Numbered from the stretch's first letter, positions 12,562-23,975 are shown. The stretch is 64,000 bases of DNA from Prunus persica (GCF_000346465.2 NC_034011.1:27153941-27217940); one strand, 5' to 3'. Notes: generated from the letters alone by a model not told the origin. Made by a program: numbers and translations.

Positions 12562-12562
<1 letters not shown>

Positions 12563-12733
12563 AGACTAGTGGCAGTGGCACAACAACAAAAACAACCCAC
12601 AAGCCAAGCAGCGCATACACAGAAAAGAAAAGACAAAAAAGAATAGCGCTTGACTGCAGCAAGAAGTTAGTTAAAGTTTTGCCCAAATATACAGTCGGTA
12701 TATATCTTTTCATATAAAAGCATTCAACAAAGA

Positions 12734-12736
<3 letters not shown>

Positions 12737-12767
<31 letters not shown>
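12737..12767. repeat. (GA)n microsatellite
   Basis: About 15 GA units upstream of the kinase gene. Shorter GA tracts lie at 12287-12309 and 12438-12455. Confidence 0.9.
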
Positions 12768-12769
<2 letters not shown>

Positions 12770-12800
12770 CAGCTGGGCTGGGGCTTGTCTTGTGGGGTTG

Positions 12801-13983
12801 CTATCCCGGCCAGCCAGCTATCAGCTATGTTGACATGGCTCCTACTGAACAATTAAATAAGGCCTACACATAACTATTTTTAAATCAAATACATACAAAC
12901 CATTGGCAAAGGTAACCTATACGCCTCTCCTGCCCCTTTCACCTTTCACCTTTTTTATTTTTAATTATTTTGCTCATGGAAGCTCTTCGGATTCTCATTC
13001 ATTCCTCTTACCAATATCATTAAAATGATGATGATGATTACTAATAATATTATTTAAGAATTGTTGCAGTTGCGGTGCTTCAGTTTCTTTACATATGAAA
13101 AAACAACAAATTTCTCTAATTTTATTTTTCCTTGGCTCTTGTCTTGTCTTCTTGAACAAACAAAAAACAAAATATCCAATCCAAGAGAAGAAGCTGCAAT
13201 TGTTTGTTGCATTTTATATAGTATGAGTATGATTGGAGGTTCTTTAATCTCCTCGACTGAAAATGTGACACCAAACAAAATGGCAATGATATTAAATCAA
13301 TTAATAATGATAATATTGATAATGCAGGAGGGAGGAACCATAGATGGAAGCTTCATCTCTTAATGTCAACGTCTAAAATTATTGCGGTTCAATAATTTGT
13401 TAATAGCAAGCTTTGAGTTTGCCCTCGCTCCTTCGTCACTTCGTGTTTCTCTTGATGATCTCGCAAGTTAAGTGACGCCACTGGGTTGGGAGCGTCCACA
13501 AGTCCCATAAAAAATGGCGCATCACATGATCCCATCTGCAGGACACAATTGGCAAACGAAACGAAAGTTGGGGTCGGAAAGAGGCGGCTTTGAGCTATCT
13601 ATCAATTGGAAACACGGGGCGGGAGGGACGGATGATTGTGTGTGGATATCTAATCTATTATTGACCTCACAGACAACACAATCAATCAAGGCCTTGAATT
13701 CAATGGTAATGTATACGATTAAACTTGAGCGGCCATATACAATTTACAAACAAGCTTACCAGTTAGTCCCCGCAATCCTCCTTCTCCAAGCCAAGACGAC
13801 CATGACAAAAAATAAAAACATAAATCAACAAACAGAAGATGATAAGCAAAGCATAATTTACAGAGGAAATATGTTTCTGATTATATTCTACAATTACCAA
13901 GCAGCATAATTTACAAAATGTGAAACGCTCATACATAAAATATGACCTCGAAATACAACCTCGCAGTAAAGCATCACTGCATA
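12801..13983. other. intergenic region
   Basis: AT-rich spacer between the kinase promoter and the 3' end of the GRF zinc-finger gene. The open frame at 13514-13909 has no recognisable content and looks like chance. Confidence 0.55.
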
Positions 13984-16976
13984 CTATCGGAGCTTAACCC
14001 TTGCCTCTTCAAATGCTGCCTTAAACGCATTTCGAGTTACTTCCCTCTGATGACAAAGCTCCATTGCTGCTTCAGCTTTCTGAGCTGCAGACTGCAACCT
14101 TTTTTCAGTCTCAATCATGTCCTTAGCTGTCTCGTCCACTCGAGTCTTTAGCTCTGACGTCTCAACCTCACAAAGAGACAGCTGGTTCTCAATTTGAAGC
14201 AGCATTTCCTTTACTCGGGAAGCCTCCTTACGAAGGGACTGTAGGTGATGATCAGAGGTCGTAAAAGCACCCACTGTATCACCATGGGTGCGCGAAATAT
14301 TATCAAACCTATCTACCTCATTGTGGTACACCTTGATGAGCTCTTTGGAAGAGAGGTCATTATGAATGGACCGTTCTACTTCAGCAAGTGATGATGCACA
14401 TGCAATGAACTTCCTTACACGCTCAGAAAAACGTCTATAGTCAACAGAGAGATGGTCCAAAGCAGCAAAGGTGCACTCCGCTGCCCATGTCATGGATTCA
14501 TGCTGAAGTGGATCCATTGACTCAAGAAGAGTGAGCAGCAGATTCTGAATAGGCAAGGCTGCTTGCTCAAGTGCCCCCACAATTTTCCCTGTTACAACAC
14601 TATCTTGTAATGGATCCAAAAGATTTTTTATGCCTGAAAGCTCGAAAAGTACACCACTCAAAGGCCGAGCATCATCCTCACTAGACATTTGTGGTGATAA
14701 ATGGAAATTAGAATGTGAAGGACTATGAGGAAGGTCAACCAACCCTTCCGAATGAGACCCATATGTCTCCTTTGGAACGAAAATAGGATCAAGTGAGGGG
14801 AAAACACCTATTAGAAATTCGAACTGGAGTCAGAACCTAAGATGACAAGTGGAGAAGAAAAGATAAAAAGAGAAACGGTATGTACAATCATACTTACAAC
14901 AAAACTTAGGCTTGGATGGAGGTACTGTTAAGCATCCAGAAGGGGTGAAAGCAAGCCGGCCCAACCAACCGAATATCTGAAAATCTAAAATTTGATGGGT
15001 ACCATCTTTCCCCCAACCTTATCCGGAAAAAGAAAAATCAGAATGACAATGCAGCAGTAACAGCAGGAAGATAATTTCTACCAAAAGAAAGTCACAGAAG
15101 GAGAATGTTAATACTGGACAGCTACTCCAACAAAGAAATATAGAAGAAGATACCTCCCGTTAGTGTATCTCCAGCAACAGAACTGTGTCTCCAAAACTCT
15201 ATCTGTTGATGATGAATTTCAGCCTGCATGGATGTTTTCTGAGAAACATGGGATGCTTTCTCCATTATAGGATCCAATAAACCTTCCTCCTGCATGACTA
15301 GGTTGTGGAGATGCTCCCTCACAACAACTTGTAGATTTGAAAAATTTGTTGAGGTTTTCATATTTGAAGTATCATCATGTTCTTCTCTCCATAACAGAGG
15401 TTCTTCTTCAATCTCTGATGGGCCAAAAGGTACAAAATTGAAAGTTGGTTCAGGTTGAGGGTTGTCAATCTTGGCAGACTCAAACGTCATCCTGTTTGGA
15501 TGCTCAAAACTTAGTTCATCGTTCTCGTCCAAGTCATAGTTTACAGTCTCAACGACTTCATGACAATTCAAAGAGGGCTTGAGAGATCCATCATGTTCGC
15601 TTTCATCTAGAGAAGAAGTGAGTCCGGTATTTGCTTGACCATCATACCATAGGAAGAAAGGGCAAGCGCCATGACCCTGTCCAAGAGCCAGAAATCAATG
15701 CACATCCATACATGATAAACACAAAAACCAAGCGGAAGTATGCAAAACTCAAAAACTGAAAAGCTACGCGAGTTAGAACTAGAGAACTAAAGAACAGATA
15801 GCAGGTTAGAGAACTAAAGAACAGATAGCAGGTTGCATTGCGCGGATGAATGAATTTGTTTCAGACCTCCATGCTTACTTTTATCTTAATCCATGGGAGA
15901 AAGAGCATTTGGAACCGAACAAGACCGACTTACACAGTTTTGCCACGCAAATGTACCCAAACAGAGATGCGACCACCATCGGACGCAAGCCCTCAGAAGT
16001 TAAATAAACCATGTTAATAATTTCACATTACATTACTGGCAGGCATGAGATTAATAATGAGAGATGTGATGCAGTAAAATAGGTACAAAAAATGAGTTCA
16101 AAAAGGGATGAACAAAGAGAGAGCTTGCTTATAAATTATATTATATGGAAAAGAAAGAAGAATACGATGAGTGAAGTAGTAGGAAGGTAAGTAAGTAGGG
16201 TATGGTGTGTACATAATAATACCTTTGTGATAGGGCAGACAAAGTATAATCGACCGGCATTTGGTTCAGACGTCTCCAGCATCAACCTACAGAGTCCGGC
16301 ACCGCAAGAACACATGGGGTATTCGGAACGACTGAGACTGAGACTGAGAGGGCGTCCACTTGCTCCTCCACTACCATTCTTGTTCGTCTTGAGTTCATCA
16401 TACCATTTAAAGAAGCCACATTTGCAGCCCTAAATTTTCAAATTTTCAAATTTAATTGAAGTAACAGAAGAAGAAGAATATAAAAAAGAAATGATCATCA
16501 TATGGTCAGTAATGAATATAAAAAAGAAGAAGAAGAAGTGAGTTGAGAGTCACATTGGGAAGGAGGTGAAGGCAAGCATAATAGATCCTTCCAGGGTTCT
16601 TGAGGCTTCGGGAGACCTTAGCAGTGCAAGGTCCGTGGCCGTTGTTGCATTCAATCTCAGGGTGATGGCAGACGTTGGGAAGAGAGGGAGGGGCTGCGGA
16701 TGCGGTGGGTGTATTGAGATTGAACTTGAAGGGGCAATCTCTAACCCAATGACCTTGCCTTTTGCAGTGGAAGCATGTTGAGAAGGATGAGACTGCTTCT
16801 GCCTCTGCCTCTGCTTCTGTCTCTATGTCGGTGGAAGTGGGATCAATGTGAGGCAAGAAGCGCATTCTTTTGGAGGGGCTGGGGGTACACGGAGGATGGA
16901 CTGGATCTGGAGGTGGAGAACCAGCAGCAGCGGCAGGGCTTGGGCCGCAAGGAGGAGGAGAAGGAGAAGCCATCAT
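13984..16976 (-). CDS. zinc-finger protein with one CCHC knuckle and two GRF fingers
   Basis: Five exons on the minus strand: 16554-16976, 16223-16429, 15154-15676, 14898-14984, 13984-14807; 687 aa. A Pro-rich N-terminus and Glu-Ala repeat (residues 53-61) precede a CCHC knuckle CFHCKRQGHWVRDC (68-81). GRF finger 1 starts at Cys103, with NPGRIYYAC (127-135) and CGFFKWYDE across the exon 1/2 joint (145-153). GRF finger 2 is around 181-222, with NAGRLYFVC and CPFFLWYD across the exon 2/3 joint. The middle (about 225-440) is acidic and unrecognised; the last 150 residues form a coiled coil (QSLRKEASRVKEMLLQIENQ). CCHC and GRF fingers bind single-stranded nucleic acid in other proteins, so DNA or RNA binding is likely but not shown. 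Exon 4 uses the acceptor at 14985-14986 because the next CAG would cause a frameshift. Confidence 0.82.
15781..15834. repeat. 27-bp perfect tandem duplication in intron
   Basis: Two identical units (beginning AGAGAACTAAAG) lie head to tail in intron 2 of the GRF zinc-finger gene. Confidence 0.9.
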
Positions 16977-17539
16977 CGTTGATCAGATCACCCTCCGTCG
17001 CCGTCGAGTCTCTTCCTTTACCCCTCTTATTAAAACTAAAAACTAAAACGAAAATAAAGTTCAATTCCAAATTTCCTTTTGCTTTTGGAAATTGGACATA
17101 AACCCCCCCTCCCGGCTTCTGCCCCGACATACAGTCAGTAAAGTCAACTAAGTAGTCAAATCAAGTGTGTTATGTCTGCGTGGCAACACTTGCCAAGCAC
17201 GCTCACAGTAAAAGCGGAACCATCCCATCCAATAATTCACTCCTTTTCTTTTTCACTGTTTACTGTTTCACCGCCATCGATGGATAAAAACCGTAAAAAT
17301 GAAATAACACTATTTGACTATTTTTTTATTATTTATATTTATAAAAAAAATCAGACTTTGGCTATTCTTTTTGCAATTAAGTTTTTAGTTTTTTTTTTCA
17401 AACGCCCTTGGTTTAAGGAAAAAAGGCCGATTAGCCCCCCTTTTTTTTCTAGGAAAAAATAAAAAAAAAACCATTTCGCCTGACCGGCTCAAAAGAAATT
17501 TAAAAGTCATACGTGGTGGGCTCCAGACAAGTCATTGGT
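16977..17539. other. promoter and upstream region of the GRF zinc-finger gene
   Basis: Upstream of the minus-strand start at 16976. AT-rich with long A and T runs between 17320 and 17470. No gene is supported. Confidence 0.5.
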
Positions 17540-17544
17540 GTTTT

Positions 17545-17945
17545 AAGTGAATAATAGCATTTTGGAGTTTCAAGAATGAATTTTTGCATTTTAGCCTTTC
17601 GTTAGTTTACGTATTTTGGGTTTTGCATATGAATTTTTGTATTTTAGAGTTTCATGAATGAACTTTCATGTTTTAGGGTTTTGTATGAATTTTTGCATTT
17701 TGGAGTTTCAAATATTAATTTTCACTTTTTGGGTTTTGGGTTTTAATGAAACCTAAAAATGTGATAATTCATTAGAGAAACTCAAAAAAGTGAAAATTCA
17801 TTAATGAAACCCATTAACAAATGCCTAAAATTCAAAAAATCATTTCTAAACCCCCAAAATTAAAAAATTCATTAGTGAAACATCAAAATATGATAATTCA
17901 TTAGTGAAAATCCTAAAGTACAAAATTCATTCGAAAACTGAAATA
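17545..17945. repeat. foldback-like array of ~30-bp motifs, left copy
   Basis: A diverged motif of about 25-35 bp, roughly TTTTGGGGTTTCATGAATGA with an ATTTT tail, recurs in this orientation from 17545 to about 17745. From about 17750 to 17945 the reverse complement recurs (TTCATTAATGAAACCC and variants). The stretch could therefore fold on itself as a long imperfect hairpin. A second array with the same motif and the same polarity switch lies at 23300-23800. There is no coding content. A transposon arm or a satellite-derived foldback are both possible. Confidence 0.65.
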
Positions 17946-17959
17946 ACATGTAGGATGAC

Positions 17960-18645
17960 TAAAAATTCATAGATGGAGAATAGGCTAATTTCAAATTATA
18001 ATCAATAAATAAAAATAAACTTCGGTAGGAGGATTGATATGGCTTATCAATCCTGAAACGTGTTGTGTATAAAATAAAGGAACACGCAAAGAATTATTTT
18101 TTGTGGTAAAACCCCACCTCTGGGGAAAATCCATGGGACTATTCAGTCCAACATAAATATACTATAGAACGATGATTACAAGAAGTACTCACACACTTAT
18201 CCAAGACACATTCTATATAATGTTTACCGACTTCTTCGTAACTCAATTTCTGTCACGGGATGATCTTCGACACTTCTTATGTTGAATGCAATATTGGTCA
18301 CAATTGCTTCAAGCACGCCGGAGGAAAAACAGCCACCACGGTTTGGGAGCCCTCAACCGTATGAGTCACCAAACAAGCAAATCAATGCAATATGAATTAT
18401 GAAGGTATTTGATAAATCACCAAGTAAACATGGAACACTTGATGATTTATCTTAAATAAAAACTCAGCTTTCCAAAGTTTATGGACTGAAAATATGATCG
18501 TGAAAGCTCTCCAAACAAAAAAGACAAAGGTCTTATTTTATAGACTTTTTCTTTTCAAGAAAGAAAACACGTTGAAAATCAAATTACTTGATTTGCACGA
18601 TCTGAATAAAATCAAAAAGATATTTTCCTATTCTAATGATGCTCA
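17960..18645. repeat. unclassified repeat flanking the Copia insertion (left part)
   Basis: Non-coding DNA with no gene I can support. It lies between the left foldback array and the Copia LTR, and its counterpart right of the Copia element is 22770-23300. The simplest reading is that the Copia element landed inside an older repeat bounded by the two foldback arrays, but I cannot show a join across the insertion. Confidence 0.35.
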
Positions 18646-18879
18646 TGCTAAAATATGAATATGGTTTGAATGTATTAGGTTGAGTTTTATTCTTCTCCAT
18701 AAGGAGGTATATATAGGAATTTACATGAGGGTTTTACAAGGAATTAGATATAATAAAGAATTAAGAAAATATCTCCTAATTGTACAATGATTTATCACTT
18801 ATATAAAAATAGGAAAGTAAATTCCTTAATTAATCAAGGAAGTAAATCTCCTTGATTAATTAGGAGACTCATGTCAACA
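18646..18879 (-). repeat. 3' LTR of the Copia element
   Basis: 234 bp. By eye it differs from the other LTR at 11 positions, all substitutions (about 95% identity), with no gaps. Confidence 0.92.
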
Positions 18880-18890
18880 CTCCTCCTTAA
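18880..18890 (-). other. polypurine tract
   Basis: The minus strand reads TTAAGGAGGAG and abuts the 3' LTR, where plus-strand priming would occur. Confidence 0.75.
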
Positions 18891-21800
18891 GTTGGTGCAT
18901 ATATGTCACCAATACCCAACTTGGTAAGTGAGTCATGAAATACTCTTCCACAAACATCTTTGGTTAAGATATCTGCCAGTTGATCTTCTGATTTTACGAA
19001 TGGTAGGCGTATGATGTTTTTCTCAATTTTTTCTTTGATAAAATGTCTATCCACCTCAACATGTTTGGTTCGATCATGTTGAATGGGCAATATCGATAAC
19101 TGACTTGTTGTTACAATGCAACTCCATTGGCTTTTCTGGCTTGAAACTCAATTCTGTCAAGAGTCTTCTGATCCACAATAATTCACAAACTCCGTGAGCC
19201 ATTCCTCGATACTCTGTTTCTGCACTAGACTGAGAAACCACATTTTGCTTGTTACTCCGCCAAGTGACTAGGTTACCTCCCACAAATGTAAAGTAACCAG
19301 AAGTAGAGTGTCTATCTGGATTGGAACCAGCCCAATCAGCATCTGTATATTCAATAACTTCAAAATCTCCATTTTTTGAGAACATTAATCCTTTCCCAGG
19401 GGCTGACTTTAAGTATCTTAAGATCCGATCAACTGCATTCCTATTAGAAACACTGGGCGAATGCATAAACTGACTAACCACACTCACAGCATATGCAATA
19501 TCTGGTTTATGTGTGCCAGGTATATCAACCTTCCAACAAGGCGTTGGTACTGTTCCTTATTGATTGGTTTTTGGTCCATGTCTTCACACAACTTGTGATT
19601 TATCTCAATAGGTGTGTCAGCAGGCTTACATCCAAGCATTCATGTTTCAGTGAGTAGATCCATTACACATTTCCTTTGAGACAGAAATATACCAGTTTTT
19701 GACCTTGCTACTTCTATTCCGAAAAAGTACTTCAGATCACCTAAATCCTTCACCTCAAATTCCTGAGACAAATACTTTTGCAACTTCAGTTGCTCTTCTG
19801 CGTCATTTCCTTCATCACGCTTCAAGAACAGAGTGTGATCTAATTACTCTGTATATATCCAAAATTCTTCATAGATTTAGTAAATCTGCCAAACCATGCC
19901 CTAGGAGATTGCTTATGACTTTTTGAGTTTGCAAAGTTGTTTTTTCTTGTCAGGAGCTAAATTACATCCCAGGGGTAAGTCCATATATACTTATTCTTCC
20001 AAGTCTCCATGTAAGAATGCATTTTTGACATCAAACTGATGTAGTGGCCAATCGAGATTTGCTGCTAAGGACAATAGGACTCCAATAGTGTTAATCTTGG
20101 CTACTGGGGCAAAGGTCTCCTCGTAGTCTATCACATATCTCTGTGTGTACCCCTTCGCCACCAATCTAGCTTTATATCTTTTAACGGATCCATCTGCTTT
20201 GAGTTTCACAGTATAAATCCATCTGCATCCTACTGTCTTCTTTCCATGATGTAATGGCACGAGTTCCCATGTGACATTCTTTTGGAGAGCTCACATTTCT
20301 TCATTCATAGCTTCTTTCTATTTTGGGTCTTCTAATGCTTTAGTTACACTGTTGGGGACAAATATGTCAGCCAATTGCTTTACATAGTGCACACGTGACT
20401 CTGATAATCTGCTAAGAGATATATAATTATTGATGGGGTATTTTCCTTTGGCTTTAAGATCTGCATCATATTGTACTCGAGGTTTTCCACGGTTCTTCCT
20501 TTCTGAAAGCTGATATGTAGGCTATGTGCCTTCTAAAATCAAATCATCATGGGATATTTCATTAGTGTTATCAGTTTTAGGAAAAGATGTTACCTGAATG
20601 ACTTCCTCAGCAGGTGATTAGTGCGGTACTGGAGCTGAAGTGGGCAAAATCTCATAAAACGGTTCAATTTCCTCCTCATGATTTTGACAGCGTGGAGACA
20701 ATGGATCGTTTTTTTCTGGCGACCGGTCTCTGTGTGCTGGCGACTGGTCATTTTGAAGCAGGGTCTCTGTAGTTGAAGAACTAAGGGGAGGCGACTGGTT
20801 GCTTTCCATTGGCGACAGGTCACTTCGATGCAGAGTAACATCCTGGGGAAAAAATCGAGAATTGGAGCAGTGGTGGATTCTCAATTCTCCTCATGGGCTG
20901 TTGAAAAATATGTGTCATGTTCCCGAAACTCAATATCTATGGAGGTAAAGACCTTCTGACTAGGTGGATGATAATACTGGTATCCTTTCTAATGAGGTGT
21001 ATAGCCAATAAAAACACACTTTTTTGTTCGGGGATCCAATTTGCTTCGTTGGTGATCATGTAAGTGGACAAATACAACATAGCCGAAAATTTGGGGTTCC
21101 AGGTTTGGGGTGGGAGGTGTTTGGATATGGTGGTGAAGTGTTTGAAGTGGTGTTTGAAAATTTAGGATACTAGAGGGAATCCGATTGATAAGGTATGCTG
21201 CAGAAATAACGGATTCGCCCCAAAAGGATATTGGCATATTGGCACCAAAGAGAGAGGCACGAACGACTTCTAATAAGTGTTTGTTCTTTCTTTCAGCCAC
21301 CCATTTCTGTTGGGGAGTGTAAGGGCATGAGCATTGATGTATGATGTCATGATCTTGTAAGAATTGGTTAAGATTATGGTTGAGAAATTCTTCGCCATTA
21401 TCAGAACGAAGAACCTGAATTCTGCCATGAAACTGAGTCTCCACCATTTGATAAAATTGTTGAAACCTGGAACTGACTTCCCCTTTAGTTTTGAGAAGGG
21501 AAACCCAAGTCATGCGTGTGCAATCATCTATAAACCTGACAAACCATCGCGCCCCTGAAGGAGTGGCAATTTTAGCAAGTCCCCAAACATCAGAATGAAC
21601 AAGAGAAAATAGAACCAAACTCTTATTTGAACTTAATGGGAACGAGACACGATGGCTCTTAGCCAAATCACACGTATCACATTGGAAGCTGGAAACATCA
21701 AGACCGAAAAATAATGATGGAAACAACTTCTTAAGATAATCGAACGAGGCATGCCCAAGACATTTATGCCATAACCAAATTTTGTCTCTCGCCCCCTCAG

Positions 21801-22510
21801 AACGATTTCCACTGGTTGTGAAAGTTTGACCAACCTTGTCCTCACTATCCGGTGCCCAATCCAAGTAGTAGAGTTTGCCCCTCTGAGTACCACAACCAAT
21901 CGTCTTTCCTATGAGGATGTCCTGAAAAACATAATGATTCGGCCAAAATGTTACAGTACACCATAAAGTAGTAGTAAGTTGTGCAACAGATAACAAGTTA
22001 TGGTTCAAAGATAGAACAAGTAATACAGAATCCATTAGCATTAGACACCACCGATGAAGTGGATGATTTTTTTCTAATAAGTTGGCCAAGATCAAATATC
22101 ATGTGATCCATAGTACCCGAGTCAATAATCCATGCGAATTTTTGAGAGGACGTATGAAAAGTAAAACCTTTGGTTATAGCGATAAAAGCATGAGTCCGGG
22201 TAGTCGGGTTAACAGGATTGACCGCATGCTTTTGTGAGTCTGTAATAAAGGGGAGAATCGTAGGGTTCCTGACATCGCAGCAGAAGTAAGATGTAATATG
22301 AAAATGTGAATAATTGTGTTTGGAGGAATTTGATTTCAGGAATTGGATGTATGAATTTGATGGAGGAATTGGATTTGAGAGGTATGTGTATAAGATTTGA
22401 GGGTATGTGTTTAGGGATTTTGATAAGAGGATTTGGGGGAAAATATGAGAAATTTGATTTAGGGTTTTGGATTTGAATATGAGAAATTTGAGATAAGGGT
22501 TTAGAGGCAA
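18887..22510 (-). pseudogene. broken Copia pol: protease, integrase, reverse transcriptase, RNase H
   Basis: Fragments in several frames. Protease: WIIDSGTMDHM near 22120. Integrase (20989-22095): zinc-binding His-His-Cys-Cys pattern (WHKCLGH, then CDTC), acidic residues in VHSDVWG, RSDNGEEF and VAERKN. A TAG interrupts after FIGYTPH, where relatives usually have Gln, and a TGA follows 44 codons later. Reverse transcriptase N-terminus (19991-20260): [28 protein letters not shown]. Downstream, around 19811-19825, HTLFLKR passes within three residues into GNDAEEQLKLQ, so the segment that normally holds the YVDD catalytic box is absent. RNase H (18887-19487): TDADW and SSAETEYR are kept, but the usual CDNKS reads CNNKS, losing a catalytic Asp. 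Fewer than 140 codons precede the protease motif, and no CCHC knuckle is seen, so gag is largely deleted. Confidence 0.9.
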
Positions 22511-22523
22511 CCTAGGATCGATT

Positions 22524-22535
22524 GCTCTGATACTA
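22524..22535 (-). other. primer-binding site (initiator tRNA-Met type)
   Basis: The minus strand reads TAGTATCAGAGC immediately inside the 5' LTR. The usual Copia form is TGGTATCAGAGC, so there is one mismatch. Confidence 0.8.
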
Positions 22536-22769
22536 TGCTAAAATATGAATATGGTTTGAATGTATTAGGTTGAGTTTTATTCTTCTCCATAAGGAGGTAT
22601 ATATAGGAGTTTACATGAGGGTTTTACAAAGAATTAGATATAATCAAGAATTAGGAAAGTATCTCCTAATTGTATAATGATTTATCACTTATATAAAAAT
22701 AGGAAAGTAAAACCCTTAATTAATCATGGAAGTAAATCTCCTTGATTAATTAGGAGACTCACGTCAATA
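22536..22769 (-). repeat. 5' LTR of the Copia element
   Basis: 234 bp, a gap-free match to 18646-18879. Its outer end reads TATT instead of TGTT on the minus strand, so the terminal TG is mutated in this copy. Confidence 0.92.
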
Positions 22770-23300
22770 GATCACACGTGAAGCCCAAAACAATAAGAAA
22801 GTAAAAACCCAAATAAAGGAAATTTATGATAATCCCACCATTAAAGGAGTCCTAATATTCTTAGGTCAACTGCCAAGAATATCTCAACACCTTTAATAAT
22901 GTGATTTGATTACAACTTGATTTGCAAGTAAATTACTTTAAAAGATAAGTAACTTATTATGGATAAGAGAAAGAAAGAATAAGTAAAAAGATATTGCAAA
23001 ATATGCTTAAATGAGATGCACTCCTAAATGGATTCTAATTGATTAAAATCAAGGAAATAAAGTCATATTAGATTCCAAAAAATGTTCATATTATAAGTGC
23101 ATGAAAAATGACATGTCTTACCCTTCAGATGAAATGGCTCATAGGTGTTAAGTCACAATTTTGGAATTTGGGGATTGCTGAGCTGTTTTAATCCTGCAAT
23201 TTCTGAAAATCAGAGACAACAATTTTGCTTCAACCCTACAGCTTAACGACACTTCCAAACCAATACTAAGTTCTAGGAAATGCCAACACAATTTTATACT
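22770..23300. repeat. unclassified repeat flanking the Copia insertion (right part)
   Basis: AT-rich non-coding DNA between the Copia 5' LTR and the right foldback array. No gene is supported. Confidence 0.3.
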
Positions 23301-23800
23301 AACAAAAACAAATAATGAGTTTTCACATTTTGGGGTTGCGCTAATTAATTTTCGCAAATTGGATTTTGTCAATGAACTGTCTCATTTTAGTGTACTTTTT
23401 TGGGTTTCGCGAATACATTTTGGCATTTATGGGTTTTGCTAATGAATTGTCGTATTTTGGGATTTCCTTAAAATCTGAAAGGCAAAAATTCAATTATGAA
23501 ATTCCAAAATATGAAAATTCATGCGAAACCCTAAAACGTGAAAATTCATTCATGATGTGAAACCTTATAATGCGAAAATTCATTTAGGAAACCCCAAAAT
23601 GTGAAATTTCATTAATGAAGCCCCAAAATAATTCATTAACAAAAGACTAAAATGCGAAAATTCATTCGTGAAACCCCAAAGTGTGATTATTGATTTGTGA
23701 AATCTTGGAATGTGAAAATTCATTTGTGAATTCCAAAAGTGCGAAATTTCATTAATGAAACGCCAAATGCAAAAATTCATTAGCGAAAGCATAAAACAAT
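23300..23800. repeat. foldback-like array of ~30-bp motifs, right copy
   Basis: The same motif family as 17545-17945. Forward units (TTTTGGGGTT, GGGTTTCGCGAATACATTTT, GGGTTTTGCTAATGAATTG) run from about 23325 to 23470. Reverse-complement units (GAAACCCCAAAATGTGAAA, TTCATTAATGAA) run from about 23475 to 23790. At least nine reverse units are recognisable. Units vary in length and sequence. Confidence 0.65.
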
Positions 23801-23892
23801 TATCAAGACTCAAAAGTCGACAAAAACAAAGATAATTAGCTAAGAAATATATAGAGAAACTAAGGGTGTGCATTAAATTGAGATTTTAAAAG

Positions 23893-23975
23893 ACTATTTA
23901 GGAATAAAAAAAGTCTAGTGAATTTAAGTAGAATACTATTTAGGAATAAAAAAGTCTAGTGGATTTAAGTAGAAT
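23893..23975. repeat. ~42-bp tandem duplication (two units)
   Basis: Units at 23893-23934 and 23935-23975 begin ACTATTTAGGAATAAAAA and differ by one substitution and one A. They lie in the subterminal region of the TIR element. Confidence 0.85.

Larger units (their letters stand above)
10968..12800 (-). promoter_or_regulatory. 5' leader, probable leader introns and promoter of the kinase gene
   Basis: An acceptor-like CAG at about 11033-11035 (minus strand) precedes the kinase start, so the leader is probably spliced from exons further right. Repeats that would read as CT in the transcript lie at 12287-12309, 12438-12455 and 12737-12767, with a CAG/CTG tract at 12532-12561. Pyrimidine-rich tracts are common in plant leaders and core promoters. 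No exact transcription start can be given, and no other coding region is supported. Confidence 0.4.
18646..22769 (-). mobile_element. Ty1/Copia LTR retrotransposon, degenerate, minus orientation
   Basis: A 4.1-kb element bounded by two direct 234-bp repeats (18646-18879 and 22536-22769). Read on the minus strand each LTR ends in CA; it begins TGTT in the 3' copy and TATT in the 5' copy. Next to the 5' LTR is a primer-binding site TATCAGAGC, the initiator-tRNA-Met type (22524-22535). Next to the 3' LTR is a purine tract AGGAGGAG (18880-18888). The flanking bases GCTCA (18641-18645) and GATCA (22770-22774) agree at four of five positions, a probable target-site duplication. The order protease, integrase, reverse transcriptase, RNase H defines Copia. 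The internal region is broken and lacks most of gag, so the element cannot act on its own. Confidence 0.93.

Noticed and set aside
13514..13909. 131-codon plus-strand open frame
   Set aside because: Lys/Asn/Gln-rich translation with no domain and no splice or leader context; looks like chance in AT-rich spacer.
16566..17101. Plus-strand open frames opposite exon 1 of the GRF zinc-finger gene
   Set aside because: Antisense shadows of an exon with clear CCHC and GRF fingers; no motif of their own.
23300..23800. CRISPR-like spaced repeats
   Set aside because: The units are diverged, vary in length and switch strand, and the context is a plant nuclear genome; a foldback array fits better.
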